64,000 bases of DNA from Novosphingobium sp. 18050 (GCF_902706195.1 NZ_CACSJO010000012.1:90972-154971), one strand, 5' to 3'. Numbered from the stretch's first letter, positions 8,013 through 17,023 are shown. Numbers and translations: made by a program. The notes: generated by a model from the letters alone, not told the origin.

Positions 8013-8921
8013 TCAGTCGAGGAAGTTCACCAGAGACATCGAACTAAGCTGCGAGAAGACCGAGTAGCTGGCCTGGAGGATGGTCTGGCGCTGGGTAATG
8101 TCGATGGCGACCTGCCCCAGGTCGGCGTCTTCGACCGAGCCGATCACACTGGTCAGCAGGTCCACGCGGTCTTCCGCGCGGGTGGCGAGCGTCTCCACTT
8201 GTGCCTGCTTGCGGCCATTGGAAGCATTGACCGAACGTACGCCGGTAATGCCGGTGTCCAGCAGGTCCAGCGCGGCGGTGATGGCGGCCTTCTGGTCGTC
8301 GGTCAGGGTTTCGCCGAAGGGCCCGGCTTCCGCCAGCGCGCGGAAAGCGGGGATGAGCTTGCCTGCAACGTCACTGGCGCCGATGCCGTATGCGACGTCC
8401 ACACCCTCGCCCGCACGGGTCGACTGGCGCACGCCGTCGTTCCCGAATGCGTCCGCCGCGTCGAGACCGATGGTGTCCTGAAGGGTTTGCGGGATGAACG
8501 GCGTGTCCGAGGTCTGGGAGCCGGCGAACATGGGGACGCCGCCTTCCTTGGCATTGAGCGAGGCGCGCAGGCCCGAAAAGGCGTCCTCGATCATTTCCTG
8601 AAGGCCGGGGGAGTTGCCCGTGCCCACCGCGCTGAACAGTTCCTCGCGCAGGTCCGCCATCGAGCTGTCGATCTGCTCGAGGTTCGCCTGGTACAGCGAA
8701 AGCGTGGTAGAGACGCGGCTGATGTTGGTCTTGTAGGTTTCCTGCGTCGCCAGCATCGAACGCGCGGACAGGGTGCGCACCGCATCGAGGCCCAGCCCGG
8801 CGTAATCGTTCACCTTCTTTTCGGTGGCCAGCTGCAACTGGCTGGTGGCGAGGCTCTGCTGCGAGCGCTGGATCGCGCTGGAAAGCGTCTGTTGCAGCGG
8901 AACGGTGGCTACGCGGGTCAT
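8013..8921 (-). CDS. flgL: flagellar hook-associated protein 3
   Basis: A 302-residue HAP3. It has the flagellin-like helical ends expected of FlgL: the N-terminus TLSSAIQRSQQSLATSQLQL and a C-terminus with heptad-rich QRQTILQASYSVFSQLSSMSLVNFLD. FlgL joins the hook-FlgK junction to the filament and is exported through the flagellar gate. It is the last gene of flgE-flgK-flgL and starts ten bases after the flgK stop. Confidence 0.92.
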   Translation of the reverse strand: MTRVATVPLQQTLSSAIQRSQQSLATSQLQLATEKKVNDYAGLGLDAVRTLSARSMLATQETYKTNISRVSTTLSLYQANLEQIDSSMADLREELFSAVGTGNSPGLQEMIEDAFSGLRASLNAKEGGVPMFAGSQTSDTPFIPQTLQDTIGLDAADAFGNDGVRQSTRAGEGVDVAYGIGASDVAGKLIPAFRALAEAGPFGETLTDDQKAAITAALDLLDTGITGVRSVNASNGRKQAQVETLATRAEDRVDLLTSVIGSVEDADLGQVAIDITQRQTILQASYSVFSQLSSMSLVNFLD

Positions 8922-8931
8922 CGTCGTGTCC

Positions 8932-11025
8932 TCAGAGCATGTTCAGCAGGGTGTCGTACATCTGCGAGGCGGTGGTCATCACCCGCGCGGCGGCGGAATA
9001 ACTGTTCTGCAGCACGACCATTTGCGCCAGTTCCTCGTCGATGTTGACGCCGGAGTAGGAATCGCGCCGGTTCACCGTGTCGCTCAGGCGGGCCGAGGCG
9101 TCGTCCGCTGCGGTCTTCGCCAGCGAGGCGGCAGACCCGGCGCTGCCGAGCAGGCGGCTGGCGAAGCTGGAGATCGTGGAACTGCCGTCCTTGCCGAAAT
9201 CGGCGGTGGCAGCGAGCGCGTCGACGAAGGCATTGGCGCCGCGGATATCGCCCGCGCCGATCGCCTTCGTACCGATCGCCGCGTCCAGCTGCAGCCGGGC
9301 CAGCGGCAGGCGCGTGGTGTCGTTCAGGATCGCGGCGGGCACTTCGGCGGTACGCAGTCCGCTTGCCGCCCCGGTCAGGCCCGAGAGCGCCGAGAACGAA
9401 AGGCCGGTGCCGTTGCGGTCTGTCGAATCCGAGGGGATCGAGATTGTCGCCCCCGCGCTGGAGGTCTTGGCGGTGAAGGCAACGCGGCCCCGGTCGTCGA
9501 GCGCGAACGTACCAAAGGCGCCCAGCGTGCCTGAATTCAGGTCGCCGATAAGGTCGCCCCAGGTAGAGCCGGTGTCTCCGCTCAGCGTCTGGGTGGCAAG
9601 GACTTTGCCCGAAGCATCGCGCAGCACGATCTGGGCGGTTTCGCCTGCGCCGAAGCCGTGGGGATCGGTAGCGGTGAAGCCGGACGGGGCGAGCGCGCTG
9701 TCGCTCGAACGAACGAGGTTGTTGAGGCCGAAGAACTGCGAGAAGCCCACCCCGGCGCGGTCGCTCGGGGCATCCGCGTCCTGCGCGACGGCAACCCCGT
9801 AAGCGCTGGACGCAGCAGCGATGGAAAGCACCCCGTCCTCGATGCTGGCAGTGGCCATGGGCGAGAGCCCGGCGTTAATCGCCGCTACCGCGTCATCCAC
9901 CGTGGCGCCGGAACCCAGCGCATCGAAATCGACGGTGGTCCTGGCCACCAGCGTCCCGTCCTTCGCCAGCACCGCGAACGTCGCCTTGCCGGTGAAGCCG
10001 AGCCGGTCGCTGCCGATCAACCCGTTGGCCTGCCCGGTGAGGGTCTGCGGCGGGGGCAGCGTGGTGCCCTCGTTGGCGACCTTGTTGAGCGTTTCGGCAA
10101 GGCCGCTGAACAGCTGGCCCAATTGCTCGGAGAAATTGGGCAGCGCGCGGTCGCGCATGTCGAGCAGGCCGCCCAGCTTGCCGCCGACAGCCGTGGAATC
10201 GATCTTCTCGCCAGTGGAGGCGCCCATCGAGCCGTCGGCATTGGTAAAGCGGATGTCGATCGGCGCATAGCTGGCCTGCGAGACGGCGACGCCCGAGGCA
10301 TAGCTCAACTGGCGCAGGCGCTTGTCGAGCAGGACCTGACCCGAGGCCGTGTCGATGGTGACGCGGCCGTCGGGCTGCTCGCGCACGCTGACGTCTACCA
10401 GGCCGCTCAGTTCCTCCAGCGCCGACATGCGCGAATCCGCCGCGCCGGACGTGGTGAGGCCAAGGCCCTGCAGGCGCGATACTTCGTTGTTGAGGTCGTG
10501 GATCTTGCTCAGCAGCACGTTGACCCGGCCGACCGTGTCCGAAACCTCGCTCTCGACATCGGCCTGCAGATTGGCGACGTCGCCCTGCAATCCGCTCAGC
10601 GTGTCGATGGTGTCGGAAACAGTACCAGTGAACTGGGCAATCGCCTCGGGCGAGCCTTGCAGCCCGGCGATCTCGGAAACCGAACTGGAGATCGCGGTCA
10701 ACCGCGCCGCCAGCCCCGAGGCACTGCTGGGCGAGCCGAGCAGCGACTGCAGGCGGTCGAGATAATTCGACACCGCGTCCGTTCGCCCGGCGGTTCCCGC
10801 ACGGTCGTAGACCGCGTTTTCGAGAAACTTGTCCGCCACCCGCGACGGTTCGCCGACGACCACGCCGTTGACGTTGCCGCCTGCCACCGACGCGCTCTGC
10901 GCCAGCTTCTGCCGCGCATAGCCGGGGGTGTTGACGTTCGCGATGTTCGTCGAGACCGTCTGCATCCCGGCCTGCGAGGCCGAGAGCCCCGACATGGCGG
11001 AACTGAGGATCGAGTTGATGGACAC
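8932..11025 (-). CDS. flgK: flagellar hook-associated protein 1
   Basis: A 697-residue HAP1, somewhat longer than the enteric protein. The N-terminal rod/hook signature is visible (AMSGLSASQAGMQTVSTNIANVNTPGYARQ in outline, residues about 10-40), and the C-terminus NSYSAAARVMTTASQMYDTLL is the classic FlgBCDK family coiled end. It forms the first hook-filament junction ring. It sits between flgE and flgL on the same strand. Confidence 0.95.
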   Translation of the reverse strand: MSINSILSSAMSGLSASQAGMQTVSTNIANVNTPGYARQKLAQSASVAGGNVNGVVVGEPSRVADKFLENAVYDRAGTAGRTDAVSNYLDRLQSLLGSPSSASGLAARLTAISSSVSEIAGLQGSPEAIAQFTGTVSDTIDTLSGLQGDVANLQADVESEVSDTVGRVNVLLSKIHDLNNEVSRLQGLGLTTSGAADSRMSALEELSGLVDVSVREQPDGRVTIDTASGQVLLDKRLRQLSYASGVAVSQASYAPIDIRFTNADGSMGASTGEKIDSTAVGGKLGGLLDMRDRALPNFSEQLGQLFSGLAETLNKVANEGTTLPPPQTLTGQANGLIGSDRLGFTGKATFAVLAKDGTLVARTTVDFDALGSGATVDDAVAAINAGLSPMATASIEDGVLSIAAASSAYGVAVAQDADAPSDRAGVGFSQFFGLNNLVRSSDSALAPSGFTATDPHGFGAGETAQIVLRDASGKVLATQTLSGDTGSTWGDLIGDLNSGTLGAFGTFALDDRGRVAFTAKTSSAGATISIPSDSTDRNGTGLSFSALSGLTGAASGLRTAEVPAAILNDTTRLPLARLQLDAAIGTKAIGAGDIRGANAFVDALAATADFGKDGSSTISSFASRLLGSAGSAASLAKTAADDASARLSDTVNRRDSYSGVNIDEELAQMVVLQNSYSAAARVMTTASQMYDTLLNML

Positions 11026-11054
11026 GGGTCAGGCCGCCTTGATCGCCGCCGGGC

Positions 11055-12368
11055 TCAGCGCTTCAGGTTGCTCACTTCCTGAAGCATGTCGTCGACCGTG
11101 GTGATGATCTTGGACGAGGCCGAGTAAGCGCGCTGGAACAGGATCATGTTCGAGAACTCCGCCGCCAGATCAACGTTCGAGGCTTCGAGCATGCTGGCAG
11201 AAAGCGTGCCGCCGCCGACCGTGCCCGGCTCGTTGATGGCCACGTTGCCCGACTGTTCGGAAACGAGATAGGCATTGCCGCTGATGCGCGTCAGCCCGTC
11301 CGGGTTCTGGAAGGTGGCGAGCGGAAGCTGGTAGATCGGGCGCGAGGTGCCGTCGTCGAACACGGCACTGACCACGCCCTTGTCGGAGATCTTCACCGAG
11401 GCGACCGTGCCCAGCATGCCGCCGTCGACCGTCGAGGAAAGCAGCGCCGAGGTGCTGCCGAACTGGGTCAGCCCATCAAGCCCGCCATTGCGGCCCATGT
11501 TGAGGCTGATCGGGGTGGAACCGGCACCGTTGGACCAGGTGATGTCGAGATCGCCCAGCAGCGACTGCGCCGTACCCAGGTTGAGGCTGCCGTCGGCATT
11601 GAAGCTGATCGAGCCGCTGGCAAGCAGGCCGGAGGCAGGTACCGCGTTGCCGTCGATCGTGGTGATGTCGGCCGGATCGCCGGTAACTTCGGTCGCCCAG
11701 GTGTTCGCGCCGGTCTTGGCGAAGTTGAAAGTCAGCGAGTGCGAGGTGCCCTGCGCGTCATAGACTACTACCGAGCGCGAGAACTGCGGGCTGAGAGTGC
11801 CGCTGCTCATGTCGCCTGCCGTGTAGGCAGCGACCGGCTCTGCGGTAGAATCGAGGTTCGCGCGCAGCTGGATCGCGGTGGTCGGGGTTGCCGCACCGGT
11901 CAGCGCGTTGGGGCGGATCGGCTGCAGCGCAGCCTCGCTGCCGTTGTTGACGTAGGATGCGTTCGCATCGAGCGGCCAGCCCATCAGGTAATAGCCGGCG
12001 GTGTTGCGCAGATAGCCCGAGGAGTCCGTGGTGAACGATCCGGCGCGGGTATAGGCAGTGGTGCCGCCCGCATCCGGGCTGGAGCGCACGACGAAGAAGC
12101 CCGCGCCGTCGATGCCGATGTCGGTCAGGCTGCTCGACGCCTGAAGCAGGCCCTGCTTGGAAATCAATGCCTTGGGCGTCGCGGTGACGCCGCCGGCGGA
12201 ATAGCTGCTGCTGAGCGAACCACCGGTGACCAGCGTCTCGAACTGGGCGGAGACGCCCTTGTAGCCGATCGTGTTCACATTGGTGATGTTGTCCGCAACC
12301 GTGGCCATGGCGCTCGACTGCGCGCTGAGACCGGAAACGCCGGCATAAAGAGCGGAATAGAGGCTCAT
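11055..12368 (-). CDS. flgE: flagellar hook protein
   Basis: A 437-residue hook subunit. It starts MSLYSALYAGVSGLSAQSSA with the FlgE/F/G family ANITNVNT-like motif (DNITNVNTIGYKG) and ends with the paired C-terminal helix (AEFSNMILFQRAYSASSKII). The frame is open to 12494, but the ATG at 12368 has AGGAG eight bases before it and begins exactly at the family N-terminus. The element TCCTACAAT lies 55 bases upstream, a variant of the shared flagellar motif. The unit continues with flgK and flgL. Confidence 0.95.
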   Translation of the reverse strand: MSLYSALYAGVSGLSAQSSAMATVADNITNVNTIGYKGVSAQFETLVTGGSLSSSYSAGGVTATPKALISKQGLLQASSSLTDIGIDGAGFFVVRSSPDAGGTTAYTRAGSFTTDSSGYLRNTAGYYLMGWPLDANASYVNNGSEAALQPIRPNALTGAATPTTAIQLRANLDSTAEPVAAYTAGDMSSGTLSPQFSRSVVVYDAQGTSHSLTFNFAKTGANTWATEVTGDPADITTIDGNAVPASGLLASGSISFNADGSLNLGTAQSLLGDLDITWSNGAGSTPISLNMGRNGGLDGLTQFGSTSALLSSTVDGGMLGTVASVKISDKGVVSAVFDDGTSRPIYQLPLATFQNPDGLTRISGNAYLVSEQSGNVAINEPGTVGGGTLSASMLEASNVDLAAEFSNMILFQRAYSASSKIITTVDDMLQEVSNLKR

Positions 12369-12423
12369 GTATATTCTCCTGTGCGTGCGGACGGGCAGCA
12401 GCCTCGCGGGACCGGACACAGGC

Positions 12424-12432
12424 ATTGTAGGA
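12424..12432 (-). promoter_or_regulatory. shared flagellar motif upstream of flgE (TCCTACAAT variant)
   Basis: On the minus strand this reads TCCTACAAT followed by GCC, one mismatch from the element before flbT and fliF. It is placed 55 bases before the flgE start codon. No -35 hexamer is recognisable at the usual spacing. Confidence 0.5.
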
Positions 12433-12519
12433 TGAAAACCTATCTGGCGGTCCCTTCCCGCAGGAAAATGAAGGATGCGGCAAAATTTGCCCACCTGCCA
12501 TGCACAGAGGTGTTTTCTA

Positions 12520-12528
12520 TCCTATAAT
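12520..12528 (+). promoter_or_regulatory. shared flagellar motif upstream of flbT (TCCTATAAT)
   Basis: Exact TCCTATAAT, 31 bases before the flbT ATG at 12560. The position suits a -10 element of the flbT-fliI-fliJ unit. No TTGACA-like -35 box is present about 17 bases upstream. Confidence 0.6.
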
Positions 12529-12559
12529 GCGGAAGTCTAAAATTAGGGCTTGGCTGGAC

Positions 12560-12988
12560 ATGACGCTTCGCATTTCGCTTCGCAACGGAGAGCCGGTGAT
12601 CGTGAACGGCGCGGTCCTGCGCGCGGTCGGCCGCACCGATCTCGTCCTCGAGAACGGCGCGACGATCCTGCGCGGGCGCGAGGTGATGAAGCCGCAGGAT
12701 GCCGATACCCCGGCCAAGCAGCTCTATTTCGCCTGCATGATGGCCTATATCGACCCCGCCGACATCGCCCGTCACCAGCAGACCCTGCTCCAGCGCCTCG
12801 AAACGCTGATGACGGCGCTGGAATCGCCAGAAGCCAAGGGCGTGTGCGTCCACTTCGCGGAGAAGGTCGCAATCGGCCAGTTCTATCAGGCGCTGGGTGA
12901 ATGTCGCTGGCTGATCGCCTACGAGGCCGACGCCCTGGCCCGCGTCCCCCCTGCCCCGGCCCCCGAAGCAGCCACGCCCGCCGCCTGA
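12560..12988 (+). CDS. flbT: flagellar biosynthesis repressor FlbT
   Basis: A 142-residue FlbT family protein: RISLRNGEPVIVNGAVL near the N-terminus and the FlbT-typical YFACMMAYID segment are visible. In Caulobacter FlbT binds flagellin mRNA and limits its translation with FlaF opposing it; flaF is present here at 17024-17389. The frame opens at 12500, but the ATG at 12560 lies after the proposed promoter element and begins at the family N-terminus. A Pro/Ala tail of about 15 residues ends the protein. It heads a unit with fliI, fliJ and the transglycosylase. Confidence 0.88.
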   Translation: MTLRISLRNGEPVIVNGAVLRAVGRTDLVLENGATILRGREVMKPQDADTPAKQLYFACMMAYIDPADIARHQQTLLQRLETLMTALESPEAKGVCVHFAEKVAIGQFYQALGECRWLIAYEADALARVPPAPAPEAATPAA

Positions 12989-13045
12989 CGGGAGCGCCCG
13001 GGGGATGATCCGCCTTTCGTCATTGCCAGCGGCAACGCAGGCACC

Positions 13046-14386
13046 ATGAGCACTCTGGCCTCCGCCGCCGAAGGCCTGCGCATGCAGGCACCCGACCAGC
13101 GCTACGGCCGCGTCGTCGCGGTGCGCGGCGCGTTGATCGAGGTCGACGGCCTCGCCGGAGCCGCGCGCATCGGCTCACGCGTGACGCTGCGTTCGCACGC
13201 CGGCAATGTCGAGGCCGAGGTGATCGGGCTCGACCACGGCATCGCCCACTGCATGCCCTTCAACGAGCCTGAGGGCATCGCCTCGGGTTCGCGCGCCGAT
13301 CTTTCCGCCGGACAGGCCGCGCTGCGACCTTCCGCGGGATGGCTTGGCCGCGTGATCGACGGGCTTGGCCGGCCGGTCGATGGCAAGGGACCATTACCGC
13401 AAGGCCCCGTCCAGCGCCGCATCAAGGCCGCGCCGCCGCCCGCTTCGTCACGCGCCAGAGTGGGGTCGCGCATCGAAACCGGCGTGCGTGCGCTCGACCT
13501 GTTTGCGCCGCTGTGCCGTGGTCAGCGCCTGGGCCTCTTCGCGGGCTCGGGTGTGGGTAAATCCACCCTGCTCTCGATGCTGGCACGCTGGACGGAGTGC
13601 GACGTCGCGGTGATCGGCCTGATCGGCGAGCGCGGCCGCGAAGTGCAGGAATTCATCCAGGACGACCTTGGCGAGGAAGGCCTCGCCCGCAGCGTGGTCG
13701 TCGTTGCGACCTCCGACGAGCCGGCCCTGCTGCGCCGTCAGGCCGCGTGGACGACACTTGCGGTGGCCGAGCATTTCCGTGACGAAGGCTCCGAAGTGCT
13801 GTGCCTGATGGACTCGGTCACCCGCTTCGCCATGGCCCAGCGCGAGATCGGCCTGGCCGGCGGCGAACCGCCCGCGACCAAGGGCTACACCCCCACCGTC
13901 TTCGCAGAACTGCCGCGCCTGCTGGAACGCGCCGGGCCTGGCGTCGCCGTGGACGGATCGGCACCCCAGGGCACGATCACCGGCCTGTTCACCGTGCTGG
14001 TGGACGGCGACGACCACAACGAGCCGGTCGCCGACGCGGTACGCGGCATCCTCGACGGTCACGTCGTCATCACCCGCCAGATCGCCGAGCGCGGGCGCTA
14101 TCCCGCGATCGACGTGCTGCGTTCGGTCTCACGCACCTTGCCGCATTGCCTGAGTGCGGAAGACAATGCCCTGCGCCTTGCGGCCCGCCGCGAATTGTCG
14201 ACGTGGAAGGACATGGAGGAGATGGTGCGCCTCGGCGCTTACCGTGCAGGTTCCAGCGTGGAAGTCGACCGCGCCGTCGCCATAGCTCCTCGTATCGAAG
14301 GCTTGCTGCAGCAGGATCGGCTGGCACGCAGTTTCGCCGCGCAGGACTTCGCGGCGCTGGCCGCAATTCTGGAAGGCTCGCCATGA
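13046..14386 (+). CDS. fliI: flagellum-specific ATPase
   Basis: A 446-residue F1-beta-like ATPase of the type III export apparatus. The Walker A motif GSGVGKST is at residues 167-174, followed by the GLIGERGREVQEF segment and Walker B (VLCLMDSVTRFA). It energises release of export substrates from chaperones at the gate. Length and order (fliI then fliJ) are normal. The stop overlaps the fliJ start as ATGA. Confidence 0.96.
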   Translation: MSTLASAAEGLRMQAPDQRYGRVVAVRGALIEVDGLAGAARIGSRVTLRSHAGNVEAEVIGLDHGIAHCMPFNEPEGIASGSRADLSAGQAALRPSAGWLGRVIDGLGRPVDGKGPLPQGPVQRRIKAAPPPASSRARVGSRIETGVRALDLFAPLCRGQRLGLFAGSGVGKSTLLSMLARWTECDVAVIGLIGERGREVQEFIQDDLGEEGLARSVVVVATSDEPALLRRQAAWTTLAVAEHFRDEGSEVLCLMDSVTRFAMAQREIGLAGGEPPATKGYTPTVFAELPRLLERAGPGVAVDGSAPQGTITGLFTVLVDGDDHNEPVADAVRGILDGHVVITRQIAERGRYPAIDVLRSVSRTLPHCLSAEDNALRLAARRELSTWKDMEEMVRLGAYRAGSSVEVDRAVAIAPRIEGLLQQDRLARSFAAQDFAALAAILEGSP

Positions 14387-14817
14387 AGACGCCTTACGAC
14401 GCCGCGATGCGCGTGCGCCAACGCGAACTGGACGAAGTCAGCACCGCGATCCGCGCCGAATCCGGAACGCTGAGCGTGCTTGAGCAGGAGCGCGAACGGC
14501 TGCGGGCAGCGCTGCGCAGCGAGGCCCAGGTCGCGGCGGAACTCGCGCTGTGTTCGCAGGCATGGCAGGGCCGGATGCGCGGCCAGGGCCGCCAGCTCGG
14601 CGTCCTTCAGGCGCAGGTACAGGAACGGATTGAGCAGCTGCGCGAAGTGGCCATCGATGCTTACGGTACGTTGCGCAGCATCGAAACTGCGGCAGAAGAC
14701 TACCGCCGCGATGCCGCCCGCATCGAGGCCACCGCCGAACAGTCTGCGAGCGACGATCTGGGCGCCGTCGCCTTCATCAAGGCGCGCCGCTTGATCCAGC
14801 GTGAAGGCCCGCGATGA
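14383..14817 (+). CDS. fliJ: flagellar export protein FliJ
   Basis: A 144-residue, almost entirely helical protein, rich in Glu, Arg, Gln and Ala, typical of the FliJ coiled-coil stalk in the FliI ring. The ATG at 14383 overlaps the fliI stop, and its own stop overlaps the next start, so the three genes are translationally coupled. A longer frame that includes this region opens at 13801, but its N-terminal part is antisense-free shadow of fliI. Sequence identity of FliJ proteins is low, so position is part of the evidence. Confidence 0.82.
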   Translation: MKTPYDAAMRVRQRELDEVSTAIRAESGTLSVLEQERERLRAALRSEAQVAAELALCSQAWQGRMRGQGRQLGVLQAQVQERIEQLREVAIDAYGTLRSIETAAEDYRRDAARIEATAEQSASDDLGAVAFIKARRLIQREGPR

Positions 14818-15779
14818 TCGACGGGCCGCAGTCCTCCGGCGTCGGCGCGTCCAACCTGACGGCGGCGCAGAAGGCGAACCTTATCTACAACGAGGCGCGC
14901 AGCGAGCTTTCGGGCCGGCTCTGGCGCGCCGCCCTCGGTTCTGCCGAGGACGATGGGCGCGCCCAGCCAGTGCCCGGGCAGATGGCTGCGGGAACGACGG
15001 GCGAGCCCATCGGGCTGGACCGGCTGCTGGCGATGCTCGCTCCCGCAACCCATGCCGAGGCGGCCGCTTCAGCGGCGGTAACGCCCCAGACCGCAAACGA
15101 GCCCCCTGCCATCCCCGTCAGCGACGATGCCGTGATCGCGATGCAGGACGGGCCGAACGCGCGCTATGCCGGGATGCTCGATGCCGCCGCCGCACGCACC
15201 GGAATTCCCGCTTCCGCGCTCGCCGCGATCGTCGATGCCGAGGCGGCCAAGGGCGCCGGAGGCACCTGGCAACCCTATTCGCGCAACCCCCGATCGAGCG
15301 CGGCGGGCCTCGGCCAGTTCCTGAACAAGAGCTGGGAAGGCGAGGCCGAACGTGCCGGCACCTGGCTCAACACTACCGCGCACGCCAACGGATGGCTCAA
15401 CGCGAAAGGGCAGATAAAGTCAGAAAGCCGCTCTGCGCTGCTGGCGCTGCGGTATGATCCGCGCGCCTCGATCGAGGCGGTGGCCGACTACGCCAGCGCC
15501 AATGTCGAGGCACTGCGCGGATCGGGTGTACAGATCGGCGGCGAGGTTTCAGAGGTGGCACGGGCTGCCTATCTCGGCCACCACCTCGGCCTCGGCGATG
15601 CGCGGCGCTTCCTTGCGGGCGGCCTGGCACCGGAGCGCGCGCGCAGGCTGCTCAATGCGCAAGTCGGCGGGACGGATACCGAGCGGCGCATCGCGAAAGC
15701 GGGCGGCGCGGTGGCAGCCCACCGGACATGGCTGCTCGATTACGTAGGACGCCACGTGCGCCCGGAAAAGTTCGCCTGA
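14814..15779 (+). CDS. lytic-transglycosylase-like protein (candidate separate flagellar muramidase)
   Basis: A 321-residue protein whose central region (about residues 115-215) resembles the SLT/lysozyme-like fold: a short Ile/Ala helix around IPASALAAIVDAEA carrying an acidic residue, followed by SSAAGLGQFLNKSW, the SAxGxxQF pattern of transglycosylases. No classical signal peptide is seen, so export may use the flagellar pathway. It is coupled to fliJ by an ATGA overlap. FlgJ in this locus is the short rod-only form, so this enzyme may be the peptidoglycan hydrolase that lets the rod through, analogous to SltF of Rhodobacter (inference). Confidence 0.68.
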   Translation: MIDGPQSSGVGASNLTAAQKANLIYNEARSELSGRLWRAALGSAEDDGRAQPVPGQMAAGTTGEPIGLDRLLAMLAPATHAEAAASAAVTPQTANEPPAIPVSDDAVIAMQDGPNARYAGMLDAAAARTGIPASALAAIVDAEAAKGAGGTWQPYSRNPRSSAAGLGQFLNKSWEGEAERAGTWLNTTAHANGWLNAKGQIKSESRSALLALRYDPRASIEAVADYASANVEALRGSGVQIGGEVSEVARAAYLGHHLGLGDARRFLAGGLAPERARRLLNAQVGGTDTERRIAKAGGAVAAHRTWLLDYVGRHVRPEKFA

Positions 15780-15846
15780 CCGGCCATAACGCCGTCGCTG
15801 CTTGTGGCGGCGGAAAAAGGCCCCCTCACCCCGATCCCCAGCTCCC

Positions 15847-15872
15847 GCGAAGGCAGAAGTCTTCGCTTTTTT
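15847..15872 (+). terminator. Rho-independent terminator after the flbT-fliI-fliJ unit
   Basis: Stem GCGAAG/CTTCGC with an eight-base loop is followed directly by TTTTTT on the plus strand. It lies 68 bases past the transglycosylase stop and would end the flbT-fliI-fliJ-transglycosylase unit. Confidence 0.75.
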
Positions 15873-16044
15873 CGCAGCCGGCATCGGGAAGGAAATCCGC
15901 CTTCCCGGCACCTTCAAAAGCCTTTGATTGAGGGCAAACCAGCACCGCGCCGAAGGTCAAATCCGACCCGTTGGACGGCTCCAGGGGAGCGGCACGTTAT
16001 CGCACGCTAGTGGATAACTCCGATATAGGATTGTTGGTTCCCGA

Positions 16045-16053
16045 ATTATAGGA
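16045..16053 (-). promoter_or_regulatory. shared flagellar motif before the sigma-like gene (reverse orientation)
   Basis: ATTATAGGA on the plus strand (TCCTATAAT on the minus strand), with a second weaker copy ATATAGGA at 16023-16030. It is 59 bases before the sigma-like gene but points away from it, so it could be a binding site with no fixed orientation, or a promoter for an unseen minus transcript. Confidence 0.4.
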
Positions 16054-16111
16054 ATATATTCTGACTTCGTGGACGTGGTGCAAGGGGCCCCGCGCGCCGC
16101 AGGGGTTCTTC

Positions 16112-17005
16112 ATGTCTAAGATCACTGCCGCCCTCGAGGCATCAGTCGCGACGGTCAGGGACAACACACCGCCGGAAGGCACCGCACAGACCCGGCGCCA
16201 GCGGGCCTGTGTCGACCATGCCTTCGCCCGGATTCTCAAACTGATCGCGCCGCGAATCCGCCATTTCATCCGCCAGTACGGGCTTGCCGGGCACTGGGAC
16301 GATGCCGAGCAGTGCTGCGCCATCGCCGTCCACCGCGCGATTCTGGGTTACGAGCCGGAGAAGGCACAGTTCACTACGTTCGTGAACTGGCAGATCCGCG
16401 GCGAACTGCAGAGTCTGCGCTTCCGCGTCATGACCGACCAGCGCCCCTCGGCCCGCAAGGTCGAGGCAACCACCGTCTCGCTCGACGCGATCACCGGCGG
16501 CGAGGATGGCGAAGGCCTGTCGATCCTTTCCGCCATCGCCGATGAAGACGCGCTCGGTCGCACCGAGGCCGGGGCGTCAGACTACCTTGCCCAGGCAGCG
16601 ATGAATGCGCTGACCGAAAGCTATGTCGAGCATCTGCGCAATTCCGGCCTAGAACGTATTCGCCGCCGCGCTCACAACGCCCAGCCCAAGCCGGTGAAGG
16701 CCAGCAAGCGCCCGGAGAATTCCGCCGCGGCCCCGCCGGTTCGGCGGCCGGGCCGACCGCCGCTCGATCCTGCGGAATTGACTGAATTGGAACAGCGCCT
16801 CGAACACAATCGGCAGGTCGTCGAGGGCCGCCTGTTCGAGTCTGCCCCGCCGCTCGATCTGGGCGAGGACGAAACCGGCCTGGCCCGCGAACGCGTGCGT
16901 CAGGTCGCCAAGCGCGCAGCCAAGACCATGAGTGACCTTGCCGTCTGCGACCCGCGCTTCTCGCTCATGGCCGAATACCGGCAAGCGATGCTCGCCGCAC
17001 ACTGA
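16112..17005 (+). CDS. sigma-70-like factor encoded in the flagellar locus
   Basis: A 297-residue protein. Region 2 of sigma-70 is recognisable at about residues 33-115: a helical core, then EPEKAQFTTFVNWQIRGELQ and SLRFRV, the place where the -10 box is read. Region 4.2 is represented near residues 255-273 by ARERVRQVAKRAAKTM, matching the RERVRQIE helix of primary and heat-shock sigmas. Region 3 and most of 4.1 are replaced by a Lys/Pro/Ala linker (about 185-250) containing RRPGRPPL, an AT-hook-like core. It is not a normal FliA: the architecture is closer to RpoH/RpoD remnants. Its place in the locus suggests that it transcribes flagellar genes; that is inference. Confidence 0.75.
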   Translation: MSKITAALEASVATVRDNTPPEGTAQTRRQRACVDHAFARILKLIAPRIRHFIRQYGLAGHWDDAEQCCAIAVHRAILGYEPEKAQFTTFVNWQIRGELQSLRFRVMTDQRPSARKVEATTVSLDAITGGEDGEGLSILSAIADEDALGRTEAGASDYLAQAAMNALTESYVEHLRNSGLERIRRRAHNAQPKPVKASKRPENSAAAPPVRRPGRPPLDPAELTELEQRLEHNRQVVEGRLFESAPPLDLGEDETGLARERVRQVAKRAAKTMSDLAVCDPRFSLMAEYRQAMLAAH

Positions 17006-17023
17006 CCTTTCAGGCTGCGGATT

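Larger units (their letters stand above)
15780..16111. other. 332-bp gap between the transglycosylase and the sigma-like gene
   Basis: It holds a terminator at 15847-15872, then GC-rich sequence without a convincing gene, then an AT-rich stretch at about 16010-16065. The AT-rich part contains ATATAGGA (16023-16030) and ATTATAGGA (16045-16053), which on the minus strand read TCCTATAT and TCCTATAAT. The ATG of the sigma-like gene at 16112 has AGGGG six bases before it. Confidence 0.6.

Noticed and set aside
9658..11082. A 474-codon plus-strand frame opposite flgK
   Set aside because: Antisense to flgK, no family features and no ribosome site.
13801..14382. N-terminal extension of the fliJ frame
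   Set aside because: The extension lies inside fliI in another frame and reads as Arg/Gly/Ala shadow; the ATGA-coupled ATG at 14383 is sufficient.
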